A stretch of 12,580 nucleotides of DNA from assembly GCA_011052165.1 (NCBI GenBank), contig DRJN01000171.1, positions 1-12,580 on the forward strand, given 5' to 3'. Below are positions 1-7,324 of this stretch, piece by piece. This stretch comes from Gammaproteobacteria bacterium. Its GTDB lineage: Bacteria > Pseudomonadota > Gammaproteobacteria > UBA6429 > Thiohalophilaceae. A program made the position numbers and the translations under genes. The notes under the pieces are model-generated. The model saw nothing but the letters and a program-made list of their open reading frames with translations. It was not told where the DNA came from and made no database searches. Within the stretch, counting starts at the first letter, position 1. Every line of letters begins with the position of its first letter.

Positions 1-41
1 CGCCCATCCATGGGCTTCGCAACATAAGGTCATCCATGACC
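1..41. repeat. Two adjacent small palindromes at window start
   Basis: Two perfect 6-bp inverted repeats share the same two-base centre CC. GCCCAT-CC-ATGGGC is at 2-15 and GGTCAT-CC-ATGACC is at 28-41, separated by a 12-base linker. Both have the CATCCATG core with different outer bases that compensate each other, which suggests that the dyad itself is conserved in a small intergenic palindromic repeat. The unit may extend beyond the window on the left. No coding sequence covers it. A function as RNA hairpin or protein site is inference only. Confidence 0.5.
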
Positions 42-45
42 AAAT

Positions 46-95
46 CCCAGAGGGAGAGGGGGCTATGATGCAAATACTGTTGCAACGATTAATAT
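46..95 (-). repeat. Dispersed repeat, copy 1 (core 68-95)
   Basis: The 28-bp core at 68-95 matches the reverse complement of 10481-10508 at 26 of 28 positions; only the two bases at 79-80 differ. On this strand the core is preceded by a G-rich stretch (GGGAGAGGGG near 54-62), just as copy 2 has GGGTGAGGGG on its corresponding side, so similarity extends beyond the core. Right of the core the two copies do not clearly align. Strand is set relative to copy 2. No transposase is present, so this is a non-autonomous or structural repeat of unknown type, placed 3' of the TsaP-like gene. Confidence 0.6.
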
Positions 96-199
96 TTTAG
101 ATGAAATTGACGGCTTCCGATAAAACCAAAAGTGGGCACGATTTTTAGGCACCACAGGCACTTCCATCGGTCGCCCATGCGGAAGACTGTTCCTCCATC

Positions 200-218
200 C
201 CCTGACCACGAATCAGGG
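200..218 (-). other. Hairpin overlapping the tsaP-like stop codon
   Basis: CCCTGA (200-205) pairs with TCAGGG (213-218) around a 7-base loop, and the stop codon of the minus-strand gene lies in one arm. The minus strand shows no U-run after the stem, so it is not a classical intrinsic terminator. It could stabilise the mRNA 3' end or be chance. No better terminator was seen in 1-212. Confidence 0.25.
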
Positions 219-1379
219 ATTCGTCACCCGATCATGAATATGAAGGGGCCGTTGGGCTTCCATCACAAGAGCGTAACTCATTTTCTCATAAACCCGGAAA
301 ACCATCAGGACGCCAGCGCGTTCATCCGGCAATTCCACCTTGTCCCAACTCCAGGTTTTATCGGGATCACGCACCTCTTCACCCCGCTGGTAAATCGCCA
401 GCACATAGCCTGGCTCCATACCGTCCCGCTCACCCAGGTTAAGTACGACAATATTGTACTGGCCGATTTGCGCCACGCCCTGGAAGACCGAAATGATTTC
501 GCCCGTCACCTCATCAGTCGGTGGACGGGGCGTAAAATCGAAGTCGAGTTTCTGCTCTTCCCTGGGCAGCAGCAAATCCTTGTTAAAAATTCCCTGATGG
601 GCCTGGGTGACATCCAGAGTAGACGGATCATCCTTGTTTGCACCAAACCGCACCAGCCGCGCATCCGCCACGCGCGTCACCTCGTAACCCAGCAGTTCAC
701 CGGTTTTTGGATCCCGGTATTCCCCCGCCGGGCGGACCACATCATAGACGCCAATACTGCGATCCTTGATGCCCAGTGCATAAATTCTATCACCGGATCC
801 CGCCACCAAATGTTGATCATAGCTGGAAACAACATAAGGGGCATGCTTCAGTTCCTGTTCCGATACTACCCGGGCGCCCCCCAGGAAGGGCGCAATGGCC
901 GAGCGGGGGATAGTATTGATGGACTTGTCCAGCGTTTCATAACGTATTTCGGGTGACAGCTTCACCGTCTTTACTCGTGAAGGCGGGGCATACCCTCCCG
1001 CGTTATCCAGAGTAATATAGGGTTTACCGTTTTCATCAAAATACAGAACGATCACATCCCCTGGATAGATTAGATGAGGATTACGAATTTTGGGATTGAT
1101 ATGCCAGACTTCCGGCCACAACCAGGGATCTTTCAGAAAGCGTTTGGATATATCCCACAGGGTATCCCCGCGCTTGACCACATAGCGCTTCGGATAGTCT
1201 CGCTGAATCTCCACCGGTGCAGGGGCCTGCTTACGGACCGGCGCCTTCACGGCGGGTTCCGGTGTGGCCACCACGGTCTTCTGTTTTTCCGGTGTCTGGG
1301 CGCAGGCCGCCAGACTGCCCAGCAGCAGCAGAACAAGAAAACGTATTAAATTTTGAGCGAACACTTTATTATTTATCAT
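213..1379 (-). CDS. tsaP: LysM-domain lipoprotein, TsaP-like (type IV pilus secretin-associated)
   Basis: 388 residues. The N-terminus has a hydrophobic stretch (about 11-25) ending in the lipobox LAAC with Cys26, so a lipoprotein signal peptide is likely. A Pro/Ala-rich linker (about 35-60) leads to one LysM peptidoglycan-binding domain (about 65-112, starting YVVKRGDTLWDIS). The C-terminal region (about 290-385) resembles the FlgT_C-like domain of this family. The layout and the place divergent to def match Pseudomonas PA0020, a homologue of TsaP, which anchors or surrounds the type IV pilus secretin and binds peptidoglycan. The start is supported by AAGGGA (1385-1390) five bases upstream. 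Family membership is fairly sure; a pilus role is inferred, as no pilus genes are in the window. dprA, often the next gene downstream, is absent from 1-212. Confidence 0.85.
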   Translation of the reverse strand: MINNKVFAQNLIRFLVLLLLGSLAACAQTPEKQKTVVATPEPAVKAPVRKQAPAPVEIQRDYPKRYVVKRGDTLWDISKRFLKDPWLWPEVWHINPKIRNPHLIYPGDVIVLYFDENGKPYITLDNAGGYAPPSRVKTVKLSPEIRYETLDKSINTIPRSAIAPFLGGARVVSEQELKHAPYVVSSYDQHLVAGSGDRIYALGIKDRSIGVYDVVRPAGEYRDPKTGELLGYEVTRVADARLVRFGANKDDPSTLDVTQAHQGIFNKDLLLPREEQKLDFDFTPRPPTDEVTGEIISVFQGVAQIGQYNIVVLNLGERDGMEPGYVLAIYQRGEEVRDPDKTWSWDKVELPDERAGVLMVFRVYEKMSYALVMEAQRPLHIHDRVTNP

Positions 1380-1554
1380 ATGAATCCCTTAGCCGAAGCC
1401 AAGTGTGTACTCCAAACCCTGTGTTTCAAACCAGGCGCCGATTCGGATAATCACGTACTACACGTACTATCAGTTACTGTTATCCAGTAGTATCATAATG
1501 TTAGCAGCTTTTTTTATCCTTGTTACTTAAAGATATCAATATCCTATTAATTCC
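1380..1554. promoter_or_regulatory. Divergent control region between tsaP-like gene and def
   Basis: This 175-base gap must hold the promoters of both divergent genes. It is AT-rich towards def. Visible elements are a tandem 9-bp repeat CACGTACTA (1452-1469), a dyad TACTG-TTATC-CAGTA (1475-1489), a -10-like CATAAT (1494-1499) without a convincing -35 at the right distance, a seven-T run (1509-1515), and the inverted repeat GATAT-CA-ATATC (1532-1543) just before def. def has no evident Shine-Dalgarno, whereas the tsaP-like gene does. Exact promoters are not resolved. Confidence 0.4.
1452..1469. repeat. Tandem 9-bp repeat CACGTACTA x2
   Basis: Two perfect head-to-tail copies of CACGTACTA lie in the middle of the tsaP/def divergent region, about 85 bases upstream of def. 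A regulator site is possible, but a simple duplication is equally possible. Confidence 0.45.
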
Positions 1555-2058
1555 ATGTCCATGCTCACAATTTTGCGCTATCCCGACGAACGCCTACGCA
1601 CCATTGCCACGCCTGTTGAGCATTTTGACGACAACCTCCATCGGCTGATCGACGACATGCTGGAAACCATGTATGCCGCGCCCGGCATTGGTCTGGCCGC
1701 CGCCCAGATAGATATTCATAAGCAACTCCTGGTGATCGACATCTCCGAGGAAAAAAACCAGCCACTAATGCTCATCAACCCGGAAATTCTTGAAAAAGAC
1801 GGCTCCCAGGAGTTTGATGAAGGTTGTCTGTCCGTTCCCGGCATTTACGAAACGGTGGAGCGGGCCCGGTATATCCGCCTGAGGGCCTGCGACCGGGATG
1901 GGCAAGTCTTTGAAATGGAGGCCGAGGATCTGCTGGCCGTGTGCATTCAGCATGAAATGGATCACCTCCTGGGCACGTTGTTCGTTGACTATCTTTCCAG
2001 CCTGAAGCGTCAGCGAATTCGCAAAAAACTACAGAAACAGGAAAAACAGGCGATGTAA
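1555..2058 (+). CDS. def: Peptide deformylase
   Basis: 167 residues, the usual length. The enzyme removes the formyl group from the N-terminal methionine of nascent proteins in the cytoplasm. All three family motifs are intact: GIGLAAAQ (44-51), EGCLS (89-93, metal ligand Cys91) and HEMDH (133-137, metal ligands His133 and His137, catalytic Glu134). The N-terminus MSMLTILRYPDERLR aligns without gap to E. coli Def MSVLQVLHIPDERLR, which supports the ATG at 1555 over the second ATG six bases later. No Shine-Dalgarno is evident. fmt, encoding the enzyme that adds the same formyl group, follows after a gap of 110 bases. The basic, Gln/Lys-rich C-terminus is normal for this class. Confidence 0.97.
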   Translation: MSMLTILRYPDERLRTIATPVEHFDDNLHRLIDDMLETMYAAPGIGLAAAQIDIHKQLLVIDISEEKNQPLMLINPEILEKDGSQEFDEGCLSVPGIYETVERARYIRLRACDRDGQVFEMEAEDLLAVCIQHEMDHLLGTLFVDYLSSLKRQRIRKKLQKQEKQAM

Positions 2059-2168
2059 GTATTCGTTTACAAACAGAATAACCATACTATCGCCAAAAGA
2101 GTGTGAATCTTTAATCTCTCTATTCTTTGAGTAATCAGCGAATCTTAATCCCAGAAATGACCCAGACC

Positions 2169-3134
2169 ATGACCTCAGCACTTCGCCTCATCTTTGCCGG
2201 CACCCCGGCGTTCGCCGCCACTTCGCTGCAGGCGCTGCTGGATGCCGGTCACGCGGTGATTGCCGTCTATACCCAGCCGGATCGGCCCGCCGGGCGCGGG
2301 CGTAAACTCCAGGCCAGCCCGGTGAAAATACTGGCGCAGGCGCATCAAATCCCGATCTGTCAGCCCGAAAACTTCAACGACAACACCGATATCGAAACCT
2401 TGCAAAAACTCGACGCCGATCTGATGGTGGTCACCGCCTACGGGCTGCTGCTGCCTCCGGCCATACTTGCGGCGCCCCGTCTGGGCTGCATCAATGTCCA
2501 CGCCTCCCTGCTACCCCGCTGGCGCGGCGCCGCCCCCATCCAGCGTGCAATTCTGGCCGGCGACAAGGAAACGGGCATCACCATTATGCAGATGAACGAA
2601 GGCCTGGATACCGGTGATATTTTGCTGAAACAGGCTTGCCCTATCGAAAATACCGACACCGGCGGCAGTCTGCATGACCGGCTGGCCAGCCTGGGAGGCC
2701 AGGCTTTGCAGCAGGCGCTGGAAAAGCTGAAGCGGGACGAACTTCAGCCCCAGGCTCAAAATAACAGCCTCAGCACCTATGCCCGCAAGCTCCACAAACA
2801 GGAGGCCTTGCTCGACTGGCAAGAGGATGCCCCGGCACTGGCACGACGCGTGCGCGCCTTCAACCCCTGGCCGGTGGCGCAAACCCGTCTCGAGGATCAA
2901 ATCCTGCGCATCTGGGCCGCCGAACCTGTTGATGACGAACCCGCCCACACAGGGCTATCGTCAGAACCAGGAACGGTGCTGAGCAGCCGCAAGACAGGCA
3001 TCGACATCGCCACCGGTCGCGGGCGTCTACGTCTAAAACGGCTCCAGCCACCCGGCAAAAAAGCCATGGACGCGTCCGCCTTTCTCAATGGCTATGGCGA
3101 TCTGCTGCCCGTCGGCGCCCGGCTGATGACATGA
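2169..3134 (+). CDS. fmt: Methionyl-tRNA formyltransferase
   Basis: 321 residues from ATG 2169. The enzyme transfers a formyl group from 10-formyl-THF to Met-tRNA(fMet). The N-terminal Rossmann domain begins LRLIFAGTPAFAA, followed by QPDRPAGRGRKL (tRNA-contacting loop region) and the catalytic segment NVHASLLPRWRGAAPIQ. With this start, catalytic Asn109, His111 and Asp147 lie one position beyond E. coli Asn108, His110 and Asp146. The C-terminal OB-fold domain fills about 205-320. The reading frame is open back to a TTG at 2127, with another ATG at 2157, but alignment to the E. coli N-terminus (MSESLRIIFAGTPDFAA) favours 2169. None of the starts has a good Shine-Dalgarno. The stop overlaps the ATG of a 30-codon ORF (ATGA, 3131-3134). 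Confidence 0.95.
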   Translation: MTSALRLIFAGTPAFAATSLQALLDAGHAVIAVYTQPDRPAGRGRKLQASPVKILAQAHQIPICQPENFNDNTDIETLQKLDADLMVVTAYGLLLPPAILAAPRLGCINVHASLLPRWRGAAPIQRAILAGDKETGITIMQMNEGLDTGDILLKQACPIENTDTGGSLHDRLASLGGQALQQALEKLKRDELQPQAQNNSLSTYARKLHKQEALLDWQEDAPALARRVRAFNPWPVAQTRLEDQILRIWAAEPVDDEPAHTGLSSEPGTVLSSRKTGIDIATGRGRLRLKRLQPPGKKAMDASAFLNGYGDLLPVGARLMT

Positions 3135-3223
3135 AAAAACATATACTGAGTCCCTGCGTAAGCGCGAGCAAGCCCGCTGCTACCGTAAAAAACAACTTTT
3201 CAATACAGCCCCCCGCTCTATGA
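3131..3223 (+). CDS. Possible 30-codon linking ORF between fmt and rsmB
   Basis: The ORF starts at an ATG overlapping the fmt stop (ATGA 3131-3134) and ends at a TGA overlapping the rsmB start (ATGA 3220-3223). It would encode a 30-residue peptide beginning MKKHILSPCVSASK, with no recognisable domain. It fills the fmt-rsmB gap exactly. rsmB has no visible Shine-Dalgarno, so ribosomes ending here could restart on rsmB. This is speculative: the frame may be open by chance, and the peptide itself may have no role. Confidence 0.25.
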   Translation: MKKHILSPCVSASKPAATVKNNFSIQPPAL

Positions 3224-4518
3224 ACCCTCGTCTCGCCGCCGTCCATGTTCTGCAGCACGTCTTTGAGCAGGGCCGCAACCTGCCTGATGCGCTGGCCACT
3301 GTGCATTCGCGCATACCGGATCAAAAAGGCCGCGCCCTCACCCAGGCCCTGAGCTATGGCGTGCTGCGCCACAGCTTTAGCCTCGATGCCATTTTACTGC
3401 AACTGCTGAAAAAACCGCTGAAAGACAAAGATGGCGATCTCCGCTGTCTGCTATTAATTGGCCTGTACCAGATTATTCACATGCGGGTGCCGGATCATGC
3501 CGCGGTCTCGGAAACCGTCAAACTCACCCCGGCGCTGAAAAAAAACTGGGCCAGGGCCATGGTCAACGGCGTGCTGCGAAATTACCTGCGCCAGGCAGAA
3601 GCCTTGCTCGCACAGGTTGAAAAAGTTCCCGTTAGCCGCTTTGATCATCCCCACTGGCTGCTGGAAAAACTGCAGGCGAGCTGGCCGAATGACTGGCAGG
3701 CGATTGCCACCGCCAATAATCAGCCCGCCCCCATGACCCTGCGGGTCAACCGGCAGCAGATCAGCCGGGAAGAGTATCTGCTACGGTTACAGAATGCCGG
3801 TAACCCCGCCGAAGCCTGTCGTCATTCGCAAGACGGCCTGCGCCTGCTTGACCCAGTGGCGGTAGAACAATTACCCGGCTTCAAAAAAGGCCTGGTGTCG
3901 GTACAGGACGAAGCCGCACAACTGGCTGCGCCCCTGCTACAGGCCGCACCCGGCGAGCGCATTCTCGATGCCTGCGCCGCGCCCGGCGGCAAAACCGCCC
4001 ACATGCTGGAAATATGGCCCGCACTGGGACAACTGGATGCACTGGAAAAAGTTCCGGCACGACTCGATGATATGCGCGATAATCTTCAGCGCCTCAAACT
4101 GAAGGCGCGGCTGATAACCGGCGATGCCGCTCAGCCGGAAGCCTGGTGGGATGGCCGGCCCTATGATCGGATTTTGCTCGATGCCCCCTGTAGCGCCACC
4201 GGCGTAATTCGCCGTCACCCGGATATCAAGTATCTACGCCGCGCCGCTGATCTGGACACGCTGGTATGCACCCAGCAACAAATACTCCAGGCCCTCTGGC
4301 CGTTGCTGGCTCCGGGCGGTATGCTCTTGTACGTAACCTGCTCAGTGCTGGCGGAAGAAAACAGCCTGCAGATTGAAGAATTTTTGGACAAGTATGACGA
4401 TGCCCGGCTTGAACCCATTGAGCCAGACTGGGGCAGCCCAACCACGGCAGGCCGGCAAATCCTGCCCGGCGAGGAGAATATGGATGGCTTTTTTTATGCC
4501 TGTTTGCGCAAGGCATAA
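3220..4518 (+). CDS. rsmB: 16S rRNA (cytosine(967)-C5)-methyltransferase
   Basis: 432 residues. The enzyme uses S-adenosylmethionine to methylate C967 of 16S rRNA. An N-terminal NusB-like RNA-binding domain (about 5-125) precedes the Rossmann methyltransferase domain. The SAM-binding motif is ILDACAAPGGKTAHM (from 248). Motif IV is DAPCSATG with Cys324, and motif VI is YVTCSVLAEEN with Cys374; these match E. coli Cys325 and Cys375 with a one-residue shift. The N-terminus aligns with E. coli from about its fourth residue, so ATG 3220 is credible. The frame is open further upstream with no ATG or GTG, and no Shine-Dalgarno is seen. The next gene starts 13 bases after the stop. Confidence 0.96.
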   Translation: MNPRLAAVHVLQHVFEQGRNLPDALATVHSRIPDQKGRALTQALSYGVLRHSFSLDAILLQLLKKPLKDKDGDLRCLLLIGLYQIIHMRVPDHAAVSETVKLTPALKKNWARAMVNGVLRNYLRQAEALLAQVEKVPVSRFDHPHWLLEKLQASWPNDWQAIATANNQPAPMTLRVNRQQISREEYLLRLQNAGNPAEACRHSQDGLRLLDPVAVEQLPGFKKGLVSVQDEAAQLAAPLLQAAPGERILDACAAPGGKTAHMLEIWPALGQLDALEKVPARLDDMRDNLQRLKLKARLITGDAAQPEAWWDGRPYDRILLDAPCSATGVIRRHPDIKYLRRAADLDTLVCTQQQILQALWPLLAPGGMLLYVTCSVLAEENSLQIEEFLDKYDDARLEPIEPDWGSPTTAGRQILPGEENMDGFFYACLRKA

Positions 4519-4531
4519 ATCATTACCGGCA

Positions 4532-5098
4532 ATGGCCGGCCTGCGCGTATGCGCACTGGCCACCAGCCTCTGCCTGCTGAGCCTGCTGGCGCCACCGCCG
4601 GCGCAGGCGGCCGAGGCCTTTATTATCAAGTCACTGGAAACCCGTTTGCGCAATGGCGTCTACTCCTTCAGCACCCGCATCGAATACGGATTCTCGAATG
4701 AGGCGCTGGCGGCGTTGAAAAATGGCGTCCCCCTGATTATTCTCCTGAATATCGAGGTGGAGCAAAAACGCTGGTACTGGAATAAAAATATCGCCAAACT
4801 GGAACAGGGCTATCTGCTGATCTACCATGCCCTGTCAAGAAAATTCATCATTCACAACCTCAACAGCGGCACCCAGACGGACTATTCCAGTCTCGATGAC
4901 GCCTTGCATGCGCTCGGCCATATCGAAAATCTGCCACTGATCGATGCCAAGCTACTGCGTCCCGACGCGCACTATATCCTGCGTCTGCGTAGCGAACTGG
5001 ACATCGAATCCCTGCCGGCCCCCATGCGCCCGCTGGCCTATATTTCCTCTGACTGGCGACTGCAAAGTGACTGGTACACATGGCCATTGACACCCTGA
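4532..5098 (+). CDS. Exported DUF4390 family protein
   Basis: 188 residues of unknown molecular function. The N-terminus has a Sec-type signal peptide: a short polar start (MAGLR), a hydrophobic core (about 6-20) and a likely AQA cleavage site near residue 26, giving a periplasmic protein of about 162 residues. The mature part has features I associate with DUF4390: a YHALSRKF segment, an SLDDALHALG helix, NLPLIDAKLL, and a Trp-rich end (SDWRLQSDWYTWPL). The frame is open upstream into rsmB, but the ATG at 4532 gives the signal peptide. Its 3' end overlaps ntrY by 19 bases. This gene regularly precedes ntrY, so a periplasmic partner or input to the NtrY sensor is a reasonable inference without direct proof. 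Confidence 0.85.
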   Translation: MAGLRVCALATSLCLLSLLAPPPAQAAEAFIIKSLETRLRNGVYSFSTRIEYGFSNEALAALKNGVPLIILLNIEVEQKRWYWNKNIAKLEQGYLLIYHALSRKFIIHNLNSGTQTDYSSLDDALHALGHIENLPLIDAKLLRPDAHYILRLRSELDIESLPAPMRPLAYISSDWRLQSDWYTWPLTP

Positions 5099-7323
5099 TC
5101 AAGCGCTTCTTCTCAGGCGGCATCCCCATTATTCTGGTGTTCCTGTTGCTGCTCAACTCGCTCTATATGATGAGCGGCGCCACCCATAACTCCGCCACCT
5201 TTGGCCGGCTCTATTCCCTCCTGCTGGGCATTAACATTCTGGCTGTTTTTCTGTTTCTGGTGCTCATCGGCAAAAGCCTGTGGCTCCTGGTGCAACAATA
5301 CCGGCAACAGGCCACCGGCTCACGCCTGACCGCCAAGCTGGTGGTCATGTTCGTAATTCTCTCCGTCACCCCGGTTACCATCGTTTTCTATTTTTCCCAG
5401 GACTTCATCAGACGCGGTATCGACAGCTGGTTCGATGTACGCGTGGAGACTGCGCTCAATGATGCGCTGAAACTCAGCCAGGCCGCGCTGGATGGACGCA
5501 TGCGTGAACGCCTGCAGCGCACCCGTCAGGCGGCACAGCAACTGGAAGACACACAAAACAATCTGGTGGCGCTAAAGCTCAACGATATGCGCGTGGAGCT
5601 GGGCGCCCTGGAACTCACCCTGTTTTCAAAGAACGGCCAGATCATCGCCTCCAACAGTACCGAAATCTCGCGTCTGGTGCCCGTGCATCTGGATAACACC
5701 ACCCTGCATCTACTCCACCAGCGCGCCTACAAGGTGGGCCTGATTCCGGTTAAGGATGCCGGCCTGTATATTCGTGCCGCCGTGGCCGTGCCCGGCACCG
5801 GCATCATCAGTGAAGGCCGTATCCTGCAAGCGCTGTTCCCGGTCGCCGAACATATGAAGGAACTGGCAAACAGCGTGCAGTCCGCCTTCGGCCAGTACCA
5901 GGAAATCACCTATTTACGCACCCCCTTGAAATACAGCTTCATCCTCACCCTGTCGCTGGTGCTACTGCTGAGCATTCTCACCGCCATCTGGGCGGCCTTC
6001 TATGCGGCGCGGCGCTTGACCGCCCCCATTTATGATCTGGTAGAAGGCACCCGCGCCGTGGCGGCAGGCGACTATGACAAACGCCTGCCCTTGCCCGGCA
6101 ATGATGAGCTGGGTTTTCTGGTCACTTCCTTCAATGACATGACCTGGAAAATCGCCCAGGCGCGGGAAGAGGCCAGCGATAGCCAGCGGCAGTTGCTGGC
6201 CCAGCACACGTATCTCGAAACCGTCCTCGCCAATCTGTCCTCCGGGGTGCTGACCCTGGACAGCCAACTCAAGCTGCGCACCTGCAACAGAACGGCCAGC
6301 CAGATCCTGGGGCTGGACATCGGCGCCTTCCTGCAGCAGCCGTTAAGAACGCTGGCGAAAAAAAATCCGGGCCTGCAGGTTTTTATCGATACCGTGAGCA
6401 GCCGGCAGGCTGATAATGAATCCGGCTGGCAGGCGGAAACCAGCCTGCGGGGTCCGGCCGGACACAAGGTGCTGATGTGCCGTGGCTCCCTTCTCCCCGG
6501 CAGCGACGACCGCCCCGAAGGTCTGGTCATTGTCTTCGATGACATCACCACCCTGCTGCAGGCCCAGCGTAATGCGGCCTGGGGGGAAGTCGCCCGCCGT
6601 CTGGCGCACGAGATTAAAAACCCGCTGACACCCATCCAGCTTTCCGCCGAACGCCTGCGCCATAAATATCTGCACACCATGCCGGAAAAAGATGCCGAGG
6701 TACTGGATCGGGCTACCCACACCATCGTCCAGCAGGTGGAAACCATGAAGGGGCTGGTCAAGGCCTTCAGTGAATACGCGCGCATGCCAATACTGGAACT
6801 GGAACCCCTGAACCTCAACCGCCTGATCGAGGAAGTGCTGGATCTCTACCATGACGCCGGCTCCCGTTTACAGTTCAATCTCGATCTGGATCCGGCTATC
6901 CCCCCGGTAGAGGCCGATGCCGGTCGCGTGCGCCAGTTGCTGCACAACCTGCTGAAAAACGCCCAGGAAGCCATACCCCGAACTGCGGACGGTGATATCA
7001 AAATCCTCACTCGCTGCCTTGAGGAGCATGCCTGCCAGTTCGTCGAGCTACGTCTGAGTGATACCGGTCCCGGTATTCCCCAGGATATGTTTGATCACCT
7101 GTTCGAACCCTATGTCACCAGCAAACCGAAGGGCAGCGGTCTGGGCCTGGCCATTGTCAAGAAAATTGTCGAGGAACATGGCGGCGTACTGTGGGCGGAA
7201 AACAACAAGGGCGCTGGCGCCAGTATAGTGATACGATTACCGGTAGCACACGGTGCCCGCGCTCGCACGGAATCACCCGAACATAATAACAGCCATCACC
7301 ATGCAACCGCTTACCACCACTGA
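5080..7323 (+). CDS. ntrY: Nitrogen-regulation-type sensor histidine kinase NtrY
   Basis: 747 residues in the inner membrane. Hydrophobic segments lie at about 12-31, 47-70, 87-105 and 285-309. An extracytoplasmic region of about 170 residues sits between the last two. Next come a HAMP domain (about 310-360, ending GNDELGFLVTSFNDM), a PAS domain (about 375-490), the dimerisation/H-box RRLAHEIKNPLTP with phospho-accepting His510, and the ATPase domain with N-box HNLLKNAQEA (Asn627), DTGPGIP (661-667) and GSGLGL (685-690). All kinase motifs are intact. It should phosphorylate NtrX, whose ATG begins one base after this stop. The last 26 residues lie beyond the ATPase fold and contain seven histidines. 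The signal sensed is unknown; NtrYX is linked to nitrogen or redox/envelope sensing in other bacteria. Confidence 0.93.
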   Translation: MAIDTLIKRFFSGGIPIILVFLLLLNSLYMMSGATHNSATFGRLYSLLLGINILAVFLFLVLIGKSLWLLVQQYRQQATGSRLTAKLVVMFVILSVTPVTIVFYFSQDFIRRGIDSWFDVRVETALNDALKLSQAALDGRMRERLQRTRQAAQQLEDTQNNLVALKLNDMRVELGALELTLFSKNGQIIASNSTEISRLVPVHLDNTTLHLLHQRAYKVGLIPVKDAGLYIRAAVAVPGTGIISEGRILQALFPVAEHMKELANSVQSAFGQYQEITYLRTPLKYSFILTLSLVLLLSILTAIWAAFYAARRLTAPIYDLVEGTRAVAAGDYDKRLPLPGNDELGFLVTSFNDMTWKIAQAREEASDSQRQLLAQHTYLETVLANLSSGVLTLDSQLKLRTCNRTASQILGLDIGAFLQQPLRTLAKKNPGLQVFIDTVSSRQADNESGWQAETSLRGPAGHKVLMCRGSLLPGSDDRPEGLVIVFDDITTLLQAQRNAAWGEVARRLAHEIKNPLTPIQLSAERLRHKYLHTMPEKDAEVLDRATHTIVQQVETMKGLVKAFSEYARMPILELEPLNLNRLIEEVLDLYHDAGSRLQFNLDLDPAIPPVEADAGRVRQLLHNLLKNAQEAIPRTADGDIKILTRCLEEHACQFVELRLSDTGPGIPQDMFDHLFEPYVTSKPKGSGLGLAIVKKIVEEHGGVLWAENNKGAGASIVIRLPVAHGARARTESPEHNNSHHHATAYHH

Positions 7324-7324
7324 C

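Noticed and set aside
132..956. Long plus-strand ORF of 274 codons
   Set aside because: It lies antisense to the TsaP-like gene, whose lipobox, LysM domain and ribosome-binding site are clear; its translation has no recognisable domain.
2127..2168. Upstream TTG/ATG starts for fmt
   Set aside because: The added residues do not match Fmt N-termini, and ATG 2169 aligns with E. coli with catalytic residues shifted by only one.
3139..3219. N-terminal extension of rsmB, since its frame is open upstream
   Set aside because: No ATG or GTG in that frame, and the known N-terminus aligns from 3220.
6072..6818. Minus-strand ORF of 248 codons
   Set aside because: Antisense shadow of ntrY; Ser/Arg-rich composition and no motif.
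7253..7324. Earlier starts for ntrX inside ntrY
   Set aside because: They add a leader not seen in receiver proteins; ATG 7325 directly precedes the receiver domain.
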